Positions 32,845-44,097 of a stretch of DNA of 64,000 nucleotides are shown here, one piece after another. The stretch spans positions 9,938,001-10,002,000 of the forward strand of contig JAEOAD010000018.1 of the NCBI GenBank assembly GCA_036365145.1, read 5' to 3'. Position 1 is the first letter of the stretch, and each line of letters starts with the position of its first letter. This DNA is from Orientallactaga sibirica. Lineage: Eukaryota; Chordata; Mammalia; Rodentia; Dipodidae. Made by a program: the position numbers and the translations under genes. The notes below the pieces were generated by a model. That model worked only from the letters and a program-made list of their open reading frames with translations. It did not search any database and had not been told where the DNA came from.

Positions 32845-34215
32845 AGCATCCCACAACAAGAACGTCCTTGCTATTAACATAACACTGATGCTTTGCAGAG
32901 TCTAGGTGCTTCTGAGCTTGCCAAGCAGGCATCCCTCTCCAATGCCCTACATTTTCTGAGGGCCTGTCATAGTCCCAGGGAGCACTAACGAAGCCATGAG
33001 TTCCCTTCACACTGTTCAGAGTCACAATCAAATCAGCTGCAGGCTTGATGTTTGTTTTAACAGCATGTGCTCATGTGACTATAGTTTCTGTTTGACCAGG
33101 TGCAGAGCAAGGACACAGCTTTGCAAACCAGCTGACGTAGCATCCTATTTGCCACTGGTTCTATGGGTGACCTTGGAAAAGTCTCCTAAATGCTTTGACC
33201 CTAATCTTCAGCTGTGTCAAGTGTGGGGACTAGGATATACATTCCCTGACGACTCAGACTTTTCAAGTTGAATACAATGGATCAAAATCCACTTACCAGT
33301 TTACTGGATGTCCTTATTTTTTTGTTGGATTTGATCTCTTAAAATCAAGAATCAGGATTGAGTCAGTTGAATTCATAAGAATTTAGATGTATGTAACTAG
33401 AATTCAGGCATTCCTTCCAGGAAAATAATTAATTGAGCTGAATTCTAACCAAGATTTCAGCTTAATGCTGACATGTGGCTGAGAATAAAACAAGTACCCA
33501 GACAGCACAACATGGGAGTGTGACAAATGTCATACCAAGAGGCAGCTGAGAGCAGCCTGACCGTGAGGGTCCAGAGCCACAGTTCAAAAATTGGCCATGT
33601 TGTGTATCTGGGCAGTTAGCCAAGTTATTTAGCTTTCCTGTGTCTGATGTTCGCATCTGTAGAACAGAGATAAGCAGTCTGTCTCAAGGCTATGGGACAG
33701 GATCAATGCAGCCAATTCTTGTAAATCTCTCAGAGTTGAGTCTGTCCAGATGAAGCATGCCGTGAATGCTGGCCATGATGGAAGTGGACTTCCATGATAG
33801 GTGACAAAGGTACCTACACAGTCCTGGCCCAGGAACCCAGGGATGGGCCTGAGCAAAGCTTCTCCAAGGAAGAGACATCAACACTGAGGCCCAAAGGGTG
33901 AGCAAGAATTAGAAGGGAAGTGTGAAGTTTAGGGGAGAACATTTCATAGGCTGTAGGCATGGATGTGCAATAGCCAAGAGCCAAAGGCATAGAGGCCTTT
34001 TACCCCTTAAAGGCCAGAAAAAAGGGCTGACAGGTGAGGCTGGGTGGATAAGCTGAAATCTGATCATTACAGTTTTACAGCCACCTGTTCCTCTGGACTT
34101 AAAGATATATAGCCAGCCCATTGCACAATATCAGTAGAGCTATGTGACAATCTCTGAGGGAACTCCACCTGCACAAAAGCCACTCTCACATTAAGTATTG
34201 GGAGCGCATTTGTCA
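32845..34215. other. Mostly unique intergenic sequence
   Basis: No gene recognised. A MIR-like scrap may lie near 33590-33730 (CTGGGCAGTTAGCCAAGTTA, GCATCTGTAGAACAGAGAT). The remaining sequence shows nothing I can name. Confidence 0.4.
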
Positions 34216-34217
34216 TG

Positions 34218-34459
34218 TGGCCCAGCAGGTGATCTATCAGAAAGGATCACAGTTGAAGAGCCCAGGGTGGACGCTATGGTACATGGTGAGGCTCACCTAG
34301 GGAAGTCAAAGGTTACTACAAAAATCAAAAGAGGACTTACAGTTAAAAACAGTATGGGCTTCAGAAGCCCCAAAAGACTGAAAGGAGATGGAAGACAGGT
34401 TATAGAAGGGTTGCTACACACATTTTCAGTTGGAGGTGTGGTTAAGGCTCACGGATCTG
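34218..34459 (+). repeat. Inverted repeat, left arm
   Basis: Reads TGGCCCAGCAGGTGATCTAT ... GTGGTTAAGGCTCACGGATC. The same sequence occurs in reverse complement at 35390-35667 with about three base substitutions plus three indels in about 240 aligned bases. This arm lacks about 28 bases and a further 7-8 bases that the right arm has. An open frame (34198-34509) runs through it; its predicted product has no domain I recognise. Confidence 0.93.
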
Positions 34460-35105
34460 AGTGGATAGTAAACACTGCTGTGCATTGGCAATTTAGGACT
34501 GAGAGTTAACACAGAGAATATCTCTAAACTGATTCATGGTTATGCTCAAGCATTGCCTTCCAGTGTGGGCTTGAGTTCCCACCATGTCCACCCTGGTGCA
34601 TCAAGTAGGGAGGTGCTGGGAAGAGACACAGCTACTGTTTTAAAGAAAGAAAGTGTACAGGCACCAGGGAACCTCCGTCTCTTTCATGTGTGAGTGCAGA
34701 TAATAACAGAACTATGTCAGGGTGTTTTATGAGGATTTATATAGGTAAAGTGCTTAAATATTGTTGGAAACACAGTAAAGCTCTATACTGTTGCTTAATT
34801 TGGTTTTACTTTATTTAAGAAATATATTGACGCATTCTCACAGACTCAATGTTAGTTGCTTAAAATATAAAAGTGACCAAGGTACAATCTCTAAACTCGA
34901 AGAGGTTAGCATCTAAGGAGAAAGCTAGACAAGGAAAGGGATGAACACAACACAGGGTTAAATGGCTGCCAGAGCTGTGGGTGAGCTGAGAACAAGAAAA
35001 ATAGGTCAGAGACAGAAATATAGGTGACAAATATACACTATATCCTGATCTCTCACACTTCTAAGGGTTGTTCAAGTAGAGAAGGGGAACAAATACTGAG
35101 AATAT
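34460..35105. other. Spacer of the inverted repeat, left part
   Basis: Apart from a MIR-like stretch at about 34690-34790 (TTATATAGGTAAAGTGCTTA, AACACAGTAAAGCTCTAT), no recognised feature. Confidence 0.4.
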
Positions 35106-35111
35106 GAATCC

Positions 35112-35212
35112 AAGGTGGAGAGACAGTGCACTTTGTAGACTCCTTGCCTTGCAAGCCAAGGGTCCTGAGTTCGATCCCCAATGCTGACAAATAAAACAAA
35201 CAAACCGAAAAC
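35112..35212 (+). mobile_element. ID-type SINE
   Basis: GGTGGAGAGACAGTGCACTT, GACTCCTTGCCTTGCAAGCC and AGTTCGATCCCCAATGCTGA form a tRNA-like head with A- and B-box, then an (AAAC)n tail. It lies within the inverted-repeat spacer. Confidence 0.75.
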
Positions 35213-35389
35213 AAGAACCAAGAAAATCCAGTGGTGAGCATGCTGTGAGCAGTCACAGATAACACTGCCCATTGGCTCCTCTTAGAGGAGAAACAGAAAA
35301 TGAAGCCACTTTCTGGACTTTCGTACCTTGAAGCAAATATGTATTTCAAAAGTTACCAATAAGTTATTACCAAGTCAACTTTTCTTTCT

Positions 35390-35667
35390 AGATTCCGTGA
35401 GCCTTAACCACACCTCCAACTGAAAATGTGTGAACAGGCATCTTGCATTCCAGTCCCATGTAGCAACCCTTCTACTCTACTATAACCTGTCTTCCATCTC
35501 CTTTCAGTCTTTTGGGGCTTCTGAAGCCCATGCTGTTTTTAACTGTAAGTCCTCTTTTGATTTTTGTAGTAACCTTTGACTTCCCTAGGTGAGCCTCACT
35601 GTGTACCATAGCGTCCACCCTGGGCTCTTCAACTGTGATCCTTTCTGATAGATCACCTGCTGGGCCA
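35390..35667 (-). repeat. Inverted repeat, right arm
   Basis: Reverse complement of 34218-34459. It carries two extra segments: about 8 bases (TCTACTCTA-like, making a small tandem) near 35473-35482 and about 28 bases near 35432-35461. The arms could pair into a hairpin of about 240 base pairs with a loop of about 930 bases. Confidence 0.93.
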
Positions 35668-36430
35668 GTGTTGATTCATAGATACAATAAACAAACCTAT
35701 GAGATGGAATAGATTTGTGCTATATGAAAAAGAAGGCATCAGAGAATTTCAAATACATACAGGGTTTTAATTTCAACTTGAAGTTTCATGTTTTGAAAAT
35801 GAAACATATTAAATGTTACAACAACTTCAATTCTTAGTAGCTCTAGCACTGAAATGCTTAAAGACAAAGAAGGTCTTTGTCCACAAAGTATATAGAACAA
35901 TTTCAGGCCTGCTAATGCCAGAGTGGTTTTTTTTTTTCTATTTGTTGCTGGTAGCTGAGCATTTAGTTCAAACCCCACCTTTACTGATGCTCTTTCCAAA
36001 GGCTGTCAGAGACCATTTAAATGCAAATGTATGCGTATTTATTCAGGGTAGTGTTGTGCTAAACTAACTTTTTAGTTAGAATTTAAAGCTATACACGTTT
36101 TAATAGGACAAATGAGAAGTGCAGAACATCATAAATAAGGAATACATGACCCCAAATTCCAGCTTCTTATGGTAGCCTCATTTAGCTCTGCAGCATTGCC
36201 TTTCTGCCACTATGTCCCGTGGGTGTAGTGCTGCTGTCTATTCATTTGTCTCACACAGTAAAGACTTGCTGCAGCGCCACATTTGTATTCCACTCTTCAC
36301 TTAATGCTGTGCTGTAGGATTGCTGAGAGATATTATGATGCTTCCCCAGCTGTCAAGTTGCTGCACTATATTTTCTCGAAAGAACAATTCAGTCTAGATT
36401 CTGAGTGAGGGATTGGGCACTGAACCAGGT
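35668..36430. promoter_or_regulatory. Unique sequence with SOX- and POU-type motifs
   Basis: No repeat recognised. It holds the near-palindrome GACAAAGAAGGTCTTTGTC (35863-35881), two ACAAAG sites facing each other, and an octamer ATGCAAAT (36021-36028). Such motifs occur in developmental enhancers, but here they are sequence matches only. Confidence 0.35.
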
Positions 36431-36434
36431 GGGA

Positions 36435-37435
36435 ATGAACACACAAAGGACAATCCTGTTTCAAGTTTACTCTGAAGGACTGGGCTCTGGAAGAAAGGCA
36501 CCTTGGCACCTCAAAGGTACTGATTCATTGCTGGCTGCCAGGTAGAACTGGAAAAGGCAGCTGGACTGGTGCAGGGAGAGGCCACAGACGGAACTACAGC
36601 TTATAAAAATGAGAGAAACCCTCAAGTAGGTCTGCATTTCTTAGTAGGCAGCTGATGTCAGAACTGCTGACACTACTTCCCACTGTTCCATATCCCTGGC
36701 ATGTTCAACTGGTTTCTTTTCTATAGCCACTGTGTGCCTGACAGGAACCACACCCACCCCAGTCCTCTAATGATAAAGAGGACCCTCCTTCTAAAGCCAA
36801 TGACTGCCTAGGAAAAAGAGTTAATAAATGTTTGTTGTCAAGGGCCAGAGGATAATTATGCTGAGCTTAGTGGTTCCTATAGAATCTCCATGACATAGTC
36901 TTTGTTATTTGTTAATGAACATGGGGGAAATGGACCTTTCTAGCTCAGGCCACAGAGCAGAAGAGGCAGACCTTTGGGGCAAGGACTTCTTTCTCATCTT
37001 AATTGAAAATAAAAGTACAGATTCTGAAAATTATTTCAGAATTTTTGAGAAATGACTGTGGTGCCCAGTCCTGTTTTTGTTGACATCCTGGGAAGAGTCA
37101 AGGATATCAACACTGTAATCACACCTCCAGTTACCACAGGATCCACAGGGAGTGCCTAAGAGCTATATTATTTATATTCTCCTGCCTCATAGCTCTCCTA
37201 ATGTTTAGGGGGATTTCTTTCCAGCATGAGGAAAGATTAAATACTGCATTCAACAAAGAGTCTACATGCTGATGAAGTATAGGAAAGAATTCTCAAAAGA
37301 CCTGTAGTTTCATCTGTTCTCAATAAAATCATGGAAGAACATTATCACTCCCCAATAGAGAAAGAGATGTCAATACAGACATAGGGGTATTTAGAACCCC
37401 CCCCAAAAAAAAAACACTTCTTGCTATTTTATATT
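36435..37435. other. Unique intergenic sequence
   Basis: About 1 kb with no gene or repeat I can support. Confidence 0.4.
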
Positions 37436-37439
37436 TAAA

Positions 37440-38292
37440 CTACTAAATATATAGACCAAATCAGTAAGAGATAACCACTAGCCACCTATAAAGACAAGCC
37501 CATCACGATAACATCAAATAACTCAACACAAATTTAAAAGTCACAAGAGCTTGGAATGATGTATTCAAAGTTCTGAAAGACAACAACTGCCAATGTAGAC
37601 TACTATATCCAGCAAATACATCACTCATAATTGAAGGAGAAACAAGAACTTTCCATGACAAAAACAAGCTAAAGATGTATATGACCACTACAGAAAATAC
37701 TTAGAAGGATACTTTATACTGAAGAGAAAGAAAAGTGCATACATGAAACCAAAGGAAAGAATAAACCATGTCCAAATAATAGAGCAAGAGAGAAAGAGAA
37801 AAACAGCAAGTGCTATGAAAATAACTAAGAATAGCAGGAATAAATATATACCTATCAAGGATAACTCTTAACATCAATGTTGTTAATGCCCCAATCAAAA
37901 GACACAGATTGCAGACTGGATGAAAAAGCAGGATCTCCCTGTTGCTTCCAAAAAACTCACCTCACCATAAAAGACAGACACTACCTAAGGATGAAAGGAT
38001 GGAGAATAGTATTTGAATCAAATGGACCTAGTAAATAAGCAGGTATTGCTATTCTAATATCTGACAGGATAGACTTCAAACCAGCACTAATTAAAAGAGA
38101 TAAAGGTCACTTTATACTGATTAAGGGAACAATCCAACAAGAAGACATTATAATTCTAGACATATATGTAGCGAATGTGGGTATACCCAATTTCATTAAA
38201 CAAACACTACTTGGCATAATGTTGCAGATAACCCCAAGCACAATTGTAGTGAGTGACTTCAATGCCCCACTTACAAATTAAAGAGTCAACCC
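37440..38292 (+). pseudogene. L1 fragment spanning ORF1/ORF2 junction and endonuclease
   Basis: The first part (about 37520-37720) resembles the 3' region of L1 ORF1 and the spacer. From about 37870 a broken frame encodes VVNAPIKRHRLQTG, then LISDRIDFKPALIKRDKGHF, EDIIILDIYVANVGIPNFIK and VVSDFNAPL, which correspond to the ORF2 endonuclease. Stops and frameshifts show it is dead. It continues after the SINE at about 38520. Confidence 0.8.
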
Positions 38293-38293
38293 A

Positions 38294-38518
38294 TGCAGCT
38301 AGAGAGATGGCTTAGCAGTTAAGGTGCTTCCCTGTGAAGCCTAAGGATCCAGGTTTGATTCCTCAGTACCCATATAAGCCAGATGCACATGGTGGTACAT
38401 GTGTCTGGAGTTCATTTGCATTAGATAAAGGACCTGGCACACTCATTCTCTCTCTCTCTTCCTCTGTCTCTTTATCTCTTCTCAAATAAATAAATAAACA
38501 AACAAATGAACACAATGT
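38294..38518 (+). mobile_element. tRNA-like SINE inserted in L1
   Basis: CAGCTAGAGAGATGGCTTAG, AAGCCTAAGGATCCAGGTTT, TAAGCCAGATGCACATGGTG and TGTCTGGAGTTCATTTGCAT, then CT-rich and AAATAAATAAATAAAC tail. L1 endonuclease sequence lies on both sides, so it inserted after the L1. The target duplication is not clear. Confidence 0.88.
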
Positions 38519-38718
38519 ACATCTATAGAACACTCCATCCACATGCTGCTGAATACACATTCTTCTCAGTAGGACATAGAACTCTCCACAATAGATAAAA
38601 AGTATGATACAAATCAAATCTTAGCAAATACAGAAAAACTGAAATAATTCCTTTTTCTCTCTCTGATCACAATAGGATTAAACTACAAATTAACAGCAAG
38701 AAAGACTATAGAACTTTA
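38519..38718 (+). pseudogene. L1 ORF2 endonuclease, continuation
   Basis: GAACACTCCATCCACATGCT, GCTGAATACACATTCTTCTC, CTTAGCAAATACAGAAAAAC and TCTCTGATCACAATAGGATT encode the usual end of the endonuclease domain (TEYTFFS-like and SDH-like segments). The L1 is lost after about 38718. Confidence 0.8.
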
Positions 38719-38719
38719 C

Positions 38720-39480
38720 TTATTGTCACTTTGTTTTCACTTTTCTCTGCAAGGTTATACCATATTCTTGCATTTGAATATTGATATGTTAAAGTACACC
38801 AATCCTGTTACCACTGCTGTGATCTTACATGGACCTTAAAAGTATAAAACAACTGAGCATTCTCTAACTTGTCACACTGTGAGCCAAGTAAGGTAAGCAG
38901 AGCACAGGCAGGCCTGCACTCCTTGCCTTTATGGAGTTCACTGCCTGTCTGGAGGTGGAGTCATTTCATACTAGGCCCCCTGTGCAATGAAACACAGTAG
39001 CCAATGAATTGGCTAAGTGGCATCTTATATTGCTGCTATGGTGTATATAAACAAACACACGTGATATAATCCAGAAAGCTAATATCAGTTAGAGACTCCT
39101 ACATACACAAAGAATTAGGAACTTATAGAAAATGTGATTTCTAAAGGATACTCCAAAATAATATTAATAACTGGTATATCGTAAAAGTACTACAAATCAA
39201 ATTCACTTTAGCATGTGCTATATATAAAGAAGTAAAATGAGATTTGTGTGTGTGTGTGTAATTTGCAGAGGGAGGCATTGGAAATATATTCCCAAGTATA
39301 ATTGATTCTGGAACTCATTTTAGACAGAACATCATTTGGCTCCAGGATACCAAGAACCTCTCTTGAGTAAATCAGTTGTAGGAGATTGCCTAAGGTGCTT
39401 GGGGATGTCTTTGAATCATAATAAAAAGAGACAACTAACACAAAACAAAATGGTACTTCTTTGAGTGTAGCTTATAGTTT
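38720..39480. other. Unique intergenic sequence
   Basis: No gene recognised. A short (GT)n run is at 39246-39260. Confidence 0.4.
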
Positions 39481-39484
39481 CTTA

Positions 39485-39642
39485 AGGTCTTAGATGTTCT
39501 AGGCATGTGCTAAATTATATGATCTCACTTACTTTTCACAACATCCCAAAGAGCTAGACACTCTCGTTATGCCTATTTCAGAGATGAAAAAGGACAGAGA
39601 CTAAGACACCGAGTCACTTGCTCAAGAGTTGACTTCCCCAGG
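39485..39642 (+). mobile_element. MIR SINE
   Basis: TTCTAGGCATGTGCTAAATT, TTTTCACAACATCCCAAAGA and GAGATGAAAAAGGACAGAGA are in MIR order. Confidence 0.75.
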
Positions 39643-39894
39643 AAAAGCTCACTACTTGTCATGTCTCCACTGAATTAGACTCTGGAGGGATGTTGCTCCC
39701 TTATCCTGCCTAAGAAAGGACAGACGGTGTTCCATCTCTGCAAGGGTATCGGAGGAGGACTAACTCCTCCTAAGGACATGAACAAAGGAGTAGGAGCAGA
39801 GGAGCATCCATGACACACACACAGAGGGTTCCAGACTCTCTAGCTAGAGAGTCTTATAAAATGGCAAAGAGTATAGTTTTGAAGTCATTTATTT

Positions 39895-40318
39895 ACCAAG
39901 TTGTATTGTTCCCAAATTCATATGTTGAAACCCTAACCCCTAATATAATGATACCTGAAGACTGCCTTTAGGAGGTAATTAGGCTATGAGATCATATGGA
40001 AAGGGCCCTAATCAGATAGGCTGGTGACTATCCAAGAGAACGGCTTTTCTGTCTCTGCCTGCCTCTCTCACTCCCTCCGCCTTTCTCTCACTTTTGTTCC
40101 CTTCATCCCTCCCTCCTATCCTTCTTCTCCATGCAAGAGACACTGTAAGAAGTATCATACTGCAAGCCAGGAAAGGAACTCTACCAGAAACAGAATCTAC
40201 TGAAACTTGACCTTGTCCTCTCAGCCTTCAGAACTCTAAAATAATAGATTTTTGTCATTTGAGTCATTTTGATTATGTAACACTGTGATAGTAGCCTGAG
40301 CTAAGAACCACAGACTCC
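39895..40318 (+). mobile_element. MLT1-like MaLR LTR
   Basis: TGTATTGTTCCCAAATTCAT, GTTGAAACCCTAACCCCTAA, TTTAGGAGGTAATTAGGCTA, CCTCTCAGCCTTCAGAACTC and GATTATGTAACACTGTGATA follow the MLT1 layout in plus orientation. Confidence 0.75.
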
Positions 40319-40339
40319 ACATCTCCATGTTCTCTAATG

Positions 40340-40665
40340 GTGACTATACTTGGAAGCAGAACCTCTAAAACACTCGTTAAAATGATACTGAGAGGGTGGT
40401 CCTTCATCCAATCTGATTGCTGTCCTTATAAAAGGAGATGGGGACACATGAGGAGGCATTAAACATGTGCACTAGTCAGGAACAACCATGTGAAGAGGCA
40501 GTAAGATGGTGGCCATCTGCAAAGGGCCTCAGAAGAAACCAAACCTATTGACACCTTGATCTTGACTTCTAGCCTCCAAAATGGAGATAAAATACTTACC
40601 TGCTATTTATACCATATAGGCGGTGGTATCTTGTTATGGCACCACTAGAAAACTAATACAGAGTC
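40340..40665 (+). mobile_element. Second MaLR LTR in tandem
   Basis: ATACTTGGAAGCAGAACCTC, GCTGTCCTTATAAAAGGAGA, CTTGATCTTGACTTCTAGCC and TGGTATCTTGTTATGGCACC, ending GAAAACTAATACAG. Same orientation as its neighbour but a different subfamily, so two insertions and not one provirus. Confidence 0.7.
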
Positions 40666-40667
40666 AA

Positions 40668-40830
40668 AATAACTGCATTCAAATTCCAGAACCTTCCCTT
40701 AGTAGAAATGCAACCTGGGAAGTCAAGTCTTCTGAGCCTCAATTTTCTTATCTGCAAAACAGGGAGGATAGAGCACCTACTGCTGTTTTAAGGTGAGTGT
40801 GAAGTTGATAGCGTCATTTCTGGCCAATGC
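40668..40830 (+). mobile_element. MIR-like SINE
   Basis: TTCAAATTCCAGAACCTTCC, CTGAGCCTCAATTTTCTTAT and AAAACAGGGAGGATAGAGCA match MIR. Confidence 0.65.
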
Positions 40831-40834
40831 CCAA

Positions 40835-42095
40835 TATTTACTAAGTACCCCAGCCATGTGAACAATCCTGTTGTCATTTCTCCACCCTAAGCAGCAGTCT
40901 ATACCTTCTACTGCTTGAGCGTGACCTCATGGGGGTGTAGATGTTTATACTGCAGATCAAAAAAGGAAGAACCAAAAGAGAGAGAGAAGACCAGCCAATT
41001 GTTGACTCATCTTAGTTTTTCATTAAGAATCTACTAGCCCAAGTGGTTGGTACCAGGAATGTAAAATGTTCCAGTCTTTAGAGTGTATTTCCCCTGGCCT
41101 TGCCGTATATCTGTCAGTGTGCTTCCACACTGGCATTTTGAGAGAGGGCTTGACACAGGGTAAGGGAGTCTCTGACTTTCTCTTCATGATAATTAAAGGA
41201 AAAAAAGAACAGGTTTTATTTATTAAAGTAGAATGTCAAAGAACTGCCAGGTAGCATTAAAATACCTGTGACAAAAGCATTTCTGTTTAGTAAGCTATAG
41301 CCATTTCTGCCTGGGTGCTAAGACTTTCATGTGGTAGCTGTAGGAGGACAATGCACTGCTTACCATGTCTGTCAGTAGTGTCCTTGTGGCTTTCTCTAGG
41401 TATGAAAGCTCTGTTTCTAATGCTTTTAAATCTCACAATTGAAAGAGAAGTGGACCTGGAAGCATATTATGCCTTTTGTACATCCAAAAGGTAACTCTAC
41501 TGGCCAGTTTTAAGAGATATCTACTAGATGTCAAAAACTCTAAAATTGCCATGCTTGTATTGAGGACCAGGAAGCATAGCTATGGTTATGAGCCAGGAAT
41601 TCTGGCTCAGTCGGGTCAACATGTCAGTTTAGACAGTGGATTTCCTCTCTGTGGCAACAGTGTGTTCATGGAAGGGCAAAGTACTAATAAAATAAGTTTT
41701 TCCTCCTTCATCATAGCTAACACTTCTTCAGAGCATCCTCCTTGTGGACAAAGATCTGTTTGTGCAAGAAGTATTTACTGAATATCGATTATGTGCTAAC
41801 CAGCAAAATGAACTGGATGCTCTGTTTCCATGATGTTCACATTTCAGGCAGGGAGACAGACAATAAATGAAACAATTTTTCAATAAATTATAAATCACAG
41901 GATGATAAAAGTTTAAAAAGAGTAAGTTATGGGAGGGAATTATATGTGTCAGGTGCAGGGGACCTGGAGGTACAGTTTGGATGTACTTTCTGAGAAGTGG
42001 ACATAGAACAAAGGTTTGACAGACAAACTAAGGATACTGACTCAAAACCACTATATCGTTTACTCCACTCTACAATTGGAAAATTGCAACCACAG
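40835..42095. other. Unique intergenic sequence
   Basis: No gene or confident repeat. A 101-codon frame (41476-41781) has no known domain and no splice context. Confidence 0.4.
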
Positions 42096-42097
42096 AG

Positions 42098-42240
42098 TGA
42101 GTTGAACTCTAGCTAGGGGGATCTGGTTATATCACTCCTAAGCCCACCCCCAACAACACACTTCCCCCAGCAAGGCTCCACCTCCCAAATTATCATCATC
42201 TGGGGACCAAGCATTCAAAACACATGATTCAAACAACTGC
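42098..42240 (-). mobile_element. MaLR-like LTR fragment
   Basis: CTAAGCCCACCCCCAACAAC, CAGCAAGGCTCCACCTCCCA and ATTCAAAACACATGATTCAA resemble the right end (in plus reading) of the LTR at 24460-24800. Confidence 0.65.
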
Positions 42241-42242
42241 CA

Positions 42243-42510
42243 TGTGAATGCCAATGCTCAGCACCTGCATAAAAGCTGGATAGTGTGACATGAGCCTGTA
42301 AGCCTAGTTCAGGGGAGCTTGCTGACTAGCTATTCTAGCTCATTTGATAAGTTATAGGTTCAGTGAAAGATCCACTCTCAAAAAAAAAAAAAAAAAAATA
42401 AGGTGGAGAGCAGTTGAGGAAACAGCCTAGCATTGAACTCTGGCTTCCACATGTACCCATAAGTGTACCCACACATATACAAACATGCATACACACACAG
42501 GCCAAAAAGG
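42243..42510 (+). mobile_element. B4 SINE, 5' truncated
   Basis: GAGCCTGTAAGCCTAGTTCA, CTATTCTAGCTCATTTGATA, a 20-A run, then TGAGGAAACAGCCTAGCATT and GGCTTCCACATGTACCCATA with CA-rich tail. Confidence 0.7.
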
Positions 42511-42714
42511 GGGACAGAAATGGCTCACATGATTCTTGAGGCCAGCTCTCAGGATCTACAGTTTTTGCAGGGTGAGTCAGTAACTGAAGATGGAGAATAG
42601 TTTGTGGTAGTCTTAGCCAAATGTGACCACAGGTTCATGACCAAAAACACCCTAATGTTTGAATGGCAAAGGCAAGAATTATCTCTTCCCCTTGAAAGAT
42701 GTGGCTACTTGAGA

Positions 42715-42836
42715 TGTTGTTTGTTTGTTTGGGGTAGGTTGTTTTGTTTGTGTTTATAGTCCTGGCTCTGAATTACAGGGCCTTAAATATGCTAGGTAAA
42801 TGCTCTGCCACTGAGCCACACCTCCAACCTGTAGGA
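42715..42836 (-). mobile_element. ID-like SINE
   Basis: T/G-rich tail (GTTTGTTTGTTTGGGG) followed by GCTCTGCCACTGAGCCACAC and CTCCAACC, the reverse of a tRNA-like head. Confidence 0.6.
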
Positions 42837-43144
42837 CAGTGAGCCTTTTTACTCTATTCAGACCTTCAGCTGATTGTCTAATCTCGCCTGCATTAGGGGC
42901 TGCATGGTGCTTTACTTACTCTACTGATCCAAATGTTGTCAATCTTATCTAGAAACACCCTCACCCAAACACCTGGAATAATGTTTGGACAAACATATGG
43001 ATACTCAATGACCTGGCCAAGTTGGCACATGAAATTAATCATCACAATTGTAAATAATCACAGTAAGTGGTTAAATTTAGCTTTGGGCAGGTATGGTATG
43101 TATGGAATGATATGTTGGAATAGGATGTGATGATGTGGTATGGG

Positions 43145-43165
43145 ATGGAATGGAATGGAATAGTG
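43145..43165 (+). repeat. Short (TGGAA)n run
   Basis: Three GGAAT units within a wider GGTATGG-rich stretch at 43085-43180; low complexity and too short to be a satellite. Confidence 0.6.
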
Positions 43166-43194
43166 TGGTATATGACAAAATAGAATAAGGTAGT

Positions 43195-43330
43195 TTCAGC
43201 AGAGACCTGGGTTCAAATTCTGACACTACTTATTCCTAACTTGTGTAATTTAGGCATATGATTATATACTCTGACCCTTGTTCCTTTATTCTAAAATGTG
43301 GGAGTAGTCATTCCTGGCTTCTTTGGCTAT
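43195..43330 (+). mobile_element. MIR-like SINE
   Basis: GACCTGGGTTCAAATTCTGA, CTAACTTGTGTAATTTAGGC and TGTGGGAGTAGTCATTC follow MIR order. Confidence 0.7.
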
Positions 43331-43334
43331 AGAG

Positions 43335-44090
43335 ATAAAAGAGCTGTATGTAAAATTTCCAACTGCATCCACACAAGAAAAGCTATCAGGAAGTCTGTTG
43401 AAACCACCCTTACCAGAGTGTAGAGAATGATGCTCAAAGGGCTTCCCCACATGCTGCCTTGCTACCTAAGGTCTTCTCTGAGGTTCCTTGTTGGATATAC
43501 AACTGTCCTCAACCAGGTTAATTAGCCAGATTTCTGGGACTCTTCTTGTTATTGTTTTTTTTTTAATTGTTTCAAATTGCTTTTCACTCTTTGAAAGCTA
43601 GGAACCTTACAGGCTGAAAGGAAAAATGGAGATTTCTGGCAGATGGGTAGGCTGAGGGAAGGGATTGGGACCCTCTATTTAGAACTGAGTAATTCAAGAA
43701 CCTAAGATCCTGGAGGCTTGAGAATGGGGCTCAGTCTTAATTTGCTGGTTAAAATAAACTGAAAACTGGGATCTCCAAACAGACCCTGAGTCTGGGGCCC
43801 TCTGCTCTGCTTTGGCCAGGAAATCCCTCCAGGTGTGGCAGAAATGAGACATACAACTCTTTCCCTTCTGCCTCCTTGAAAAATTGTAACAGGTGTATCC
43901 CTAAACAGTGCCCTGATGCCAAGAGACAGGAGCAAGGTTCCTTTCCTCTCAACTGTGCTCCTTCTCTCTGGACTATCTGTTCTTGGCTTTTGATGAAATC
44001 CTAAGTGTTACCATGGTCCTACTGCTTAGCTGTCTGGCTGCATCCCATCAATTGTTTGACTGTCCAGGTCTTTGGTGCTTCCAACTATAA
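43335..44090. other. Unique intergenic sequence
   Basis: Nothing recognised; short minus-strand frames at 43702-43952 overlap in two phases. Confidence 0.4.
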
Positions 44091-44097
44091 AACAGGA

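Noticed and set aside
39895..40665. Two LTRs of one provirus
   Set aside because: The two LTRs differ in sequence and have no internal region between them.
43085..43180. GGAAT-rich stretch as pericentromeric satellite
   Set aside because: Only about three clean units; low-complexity patch.
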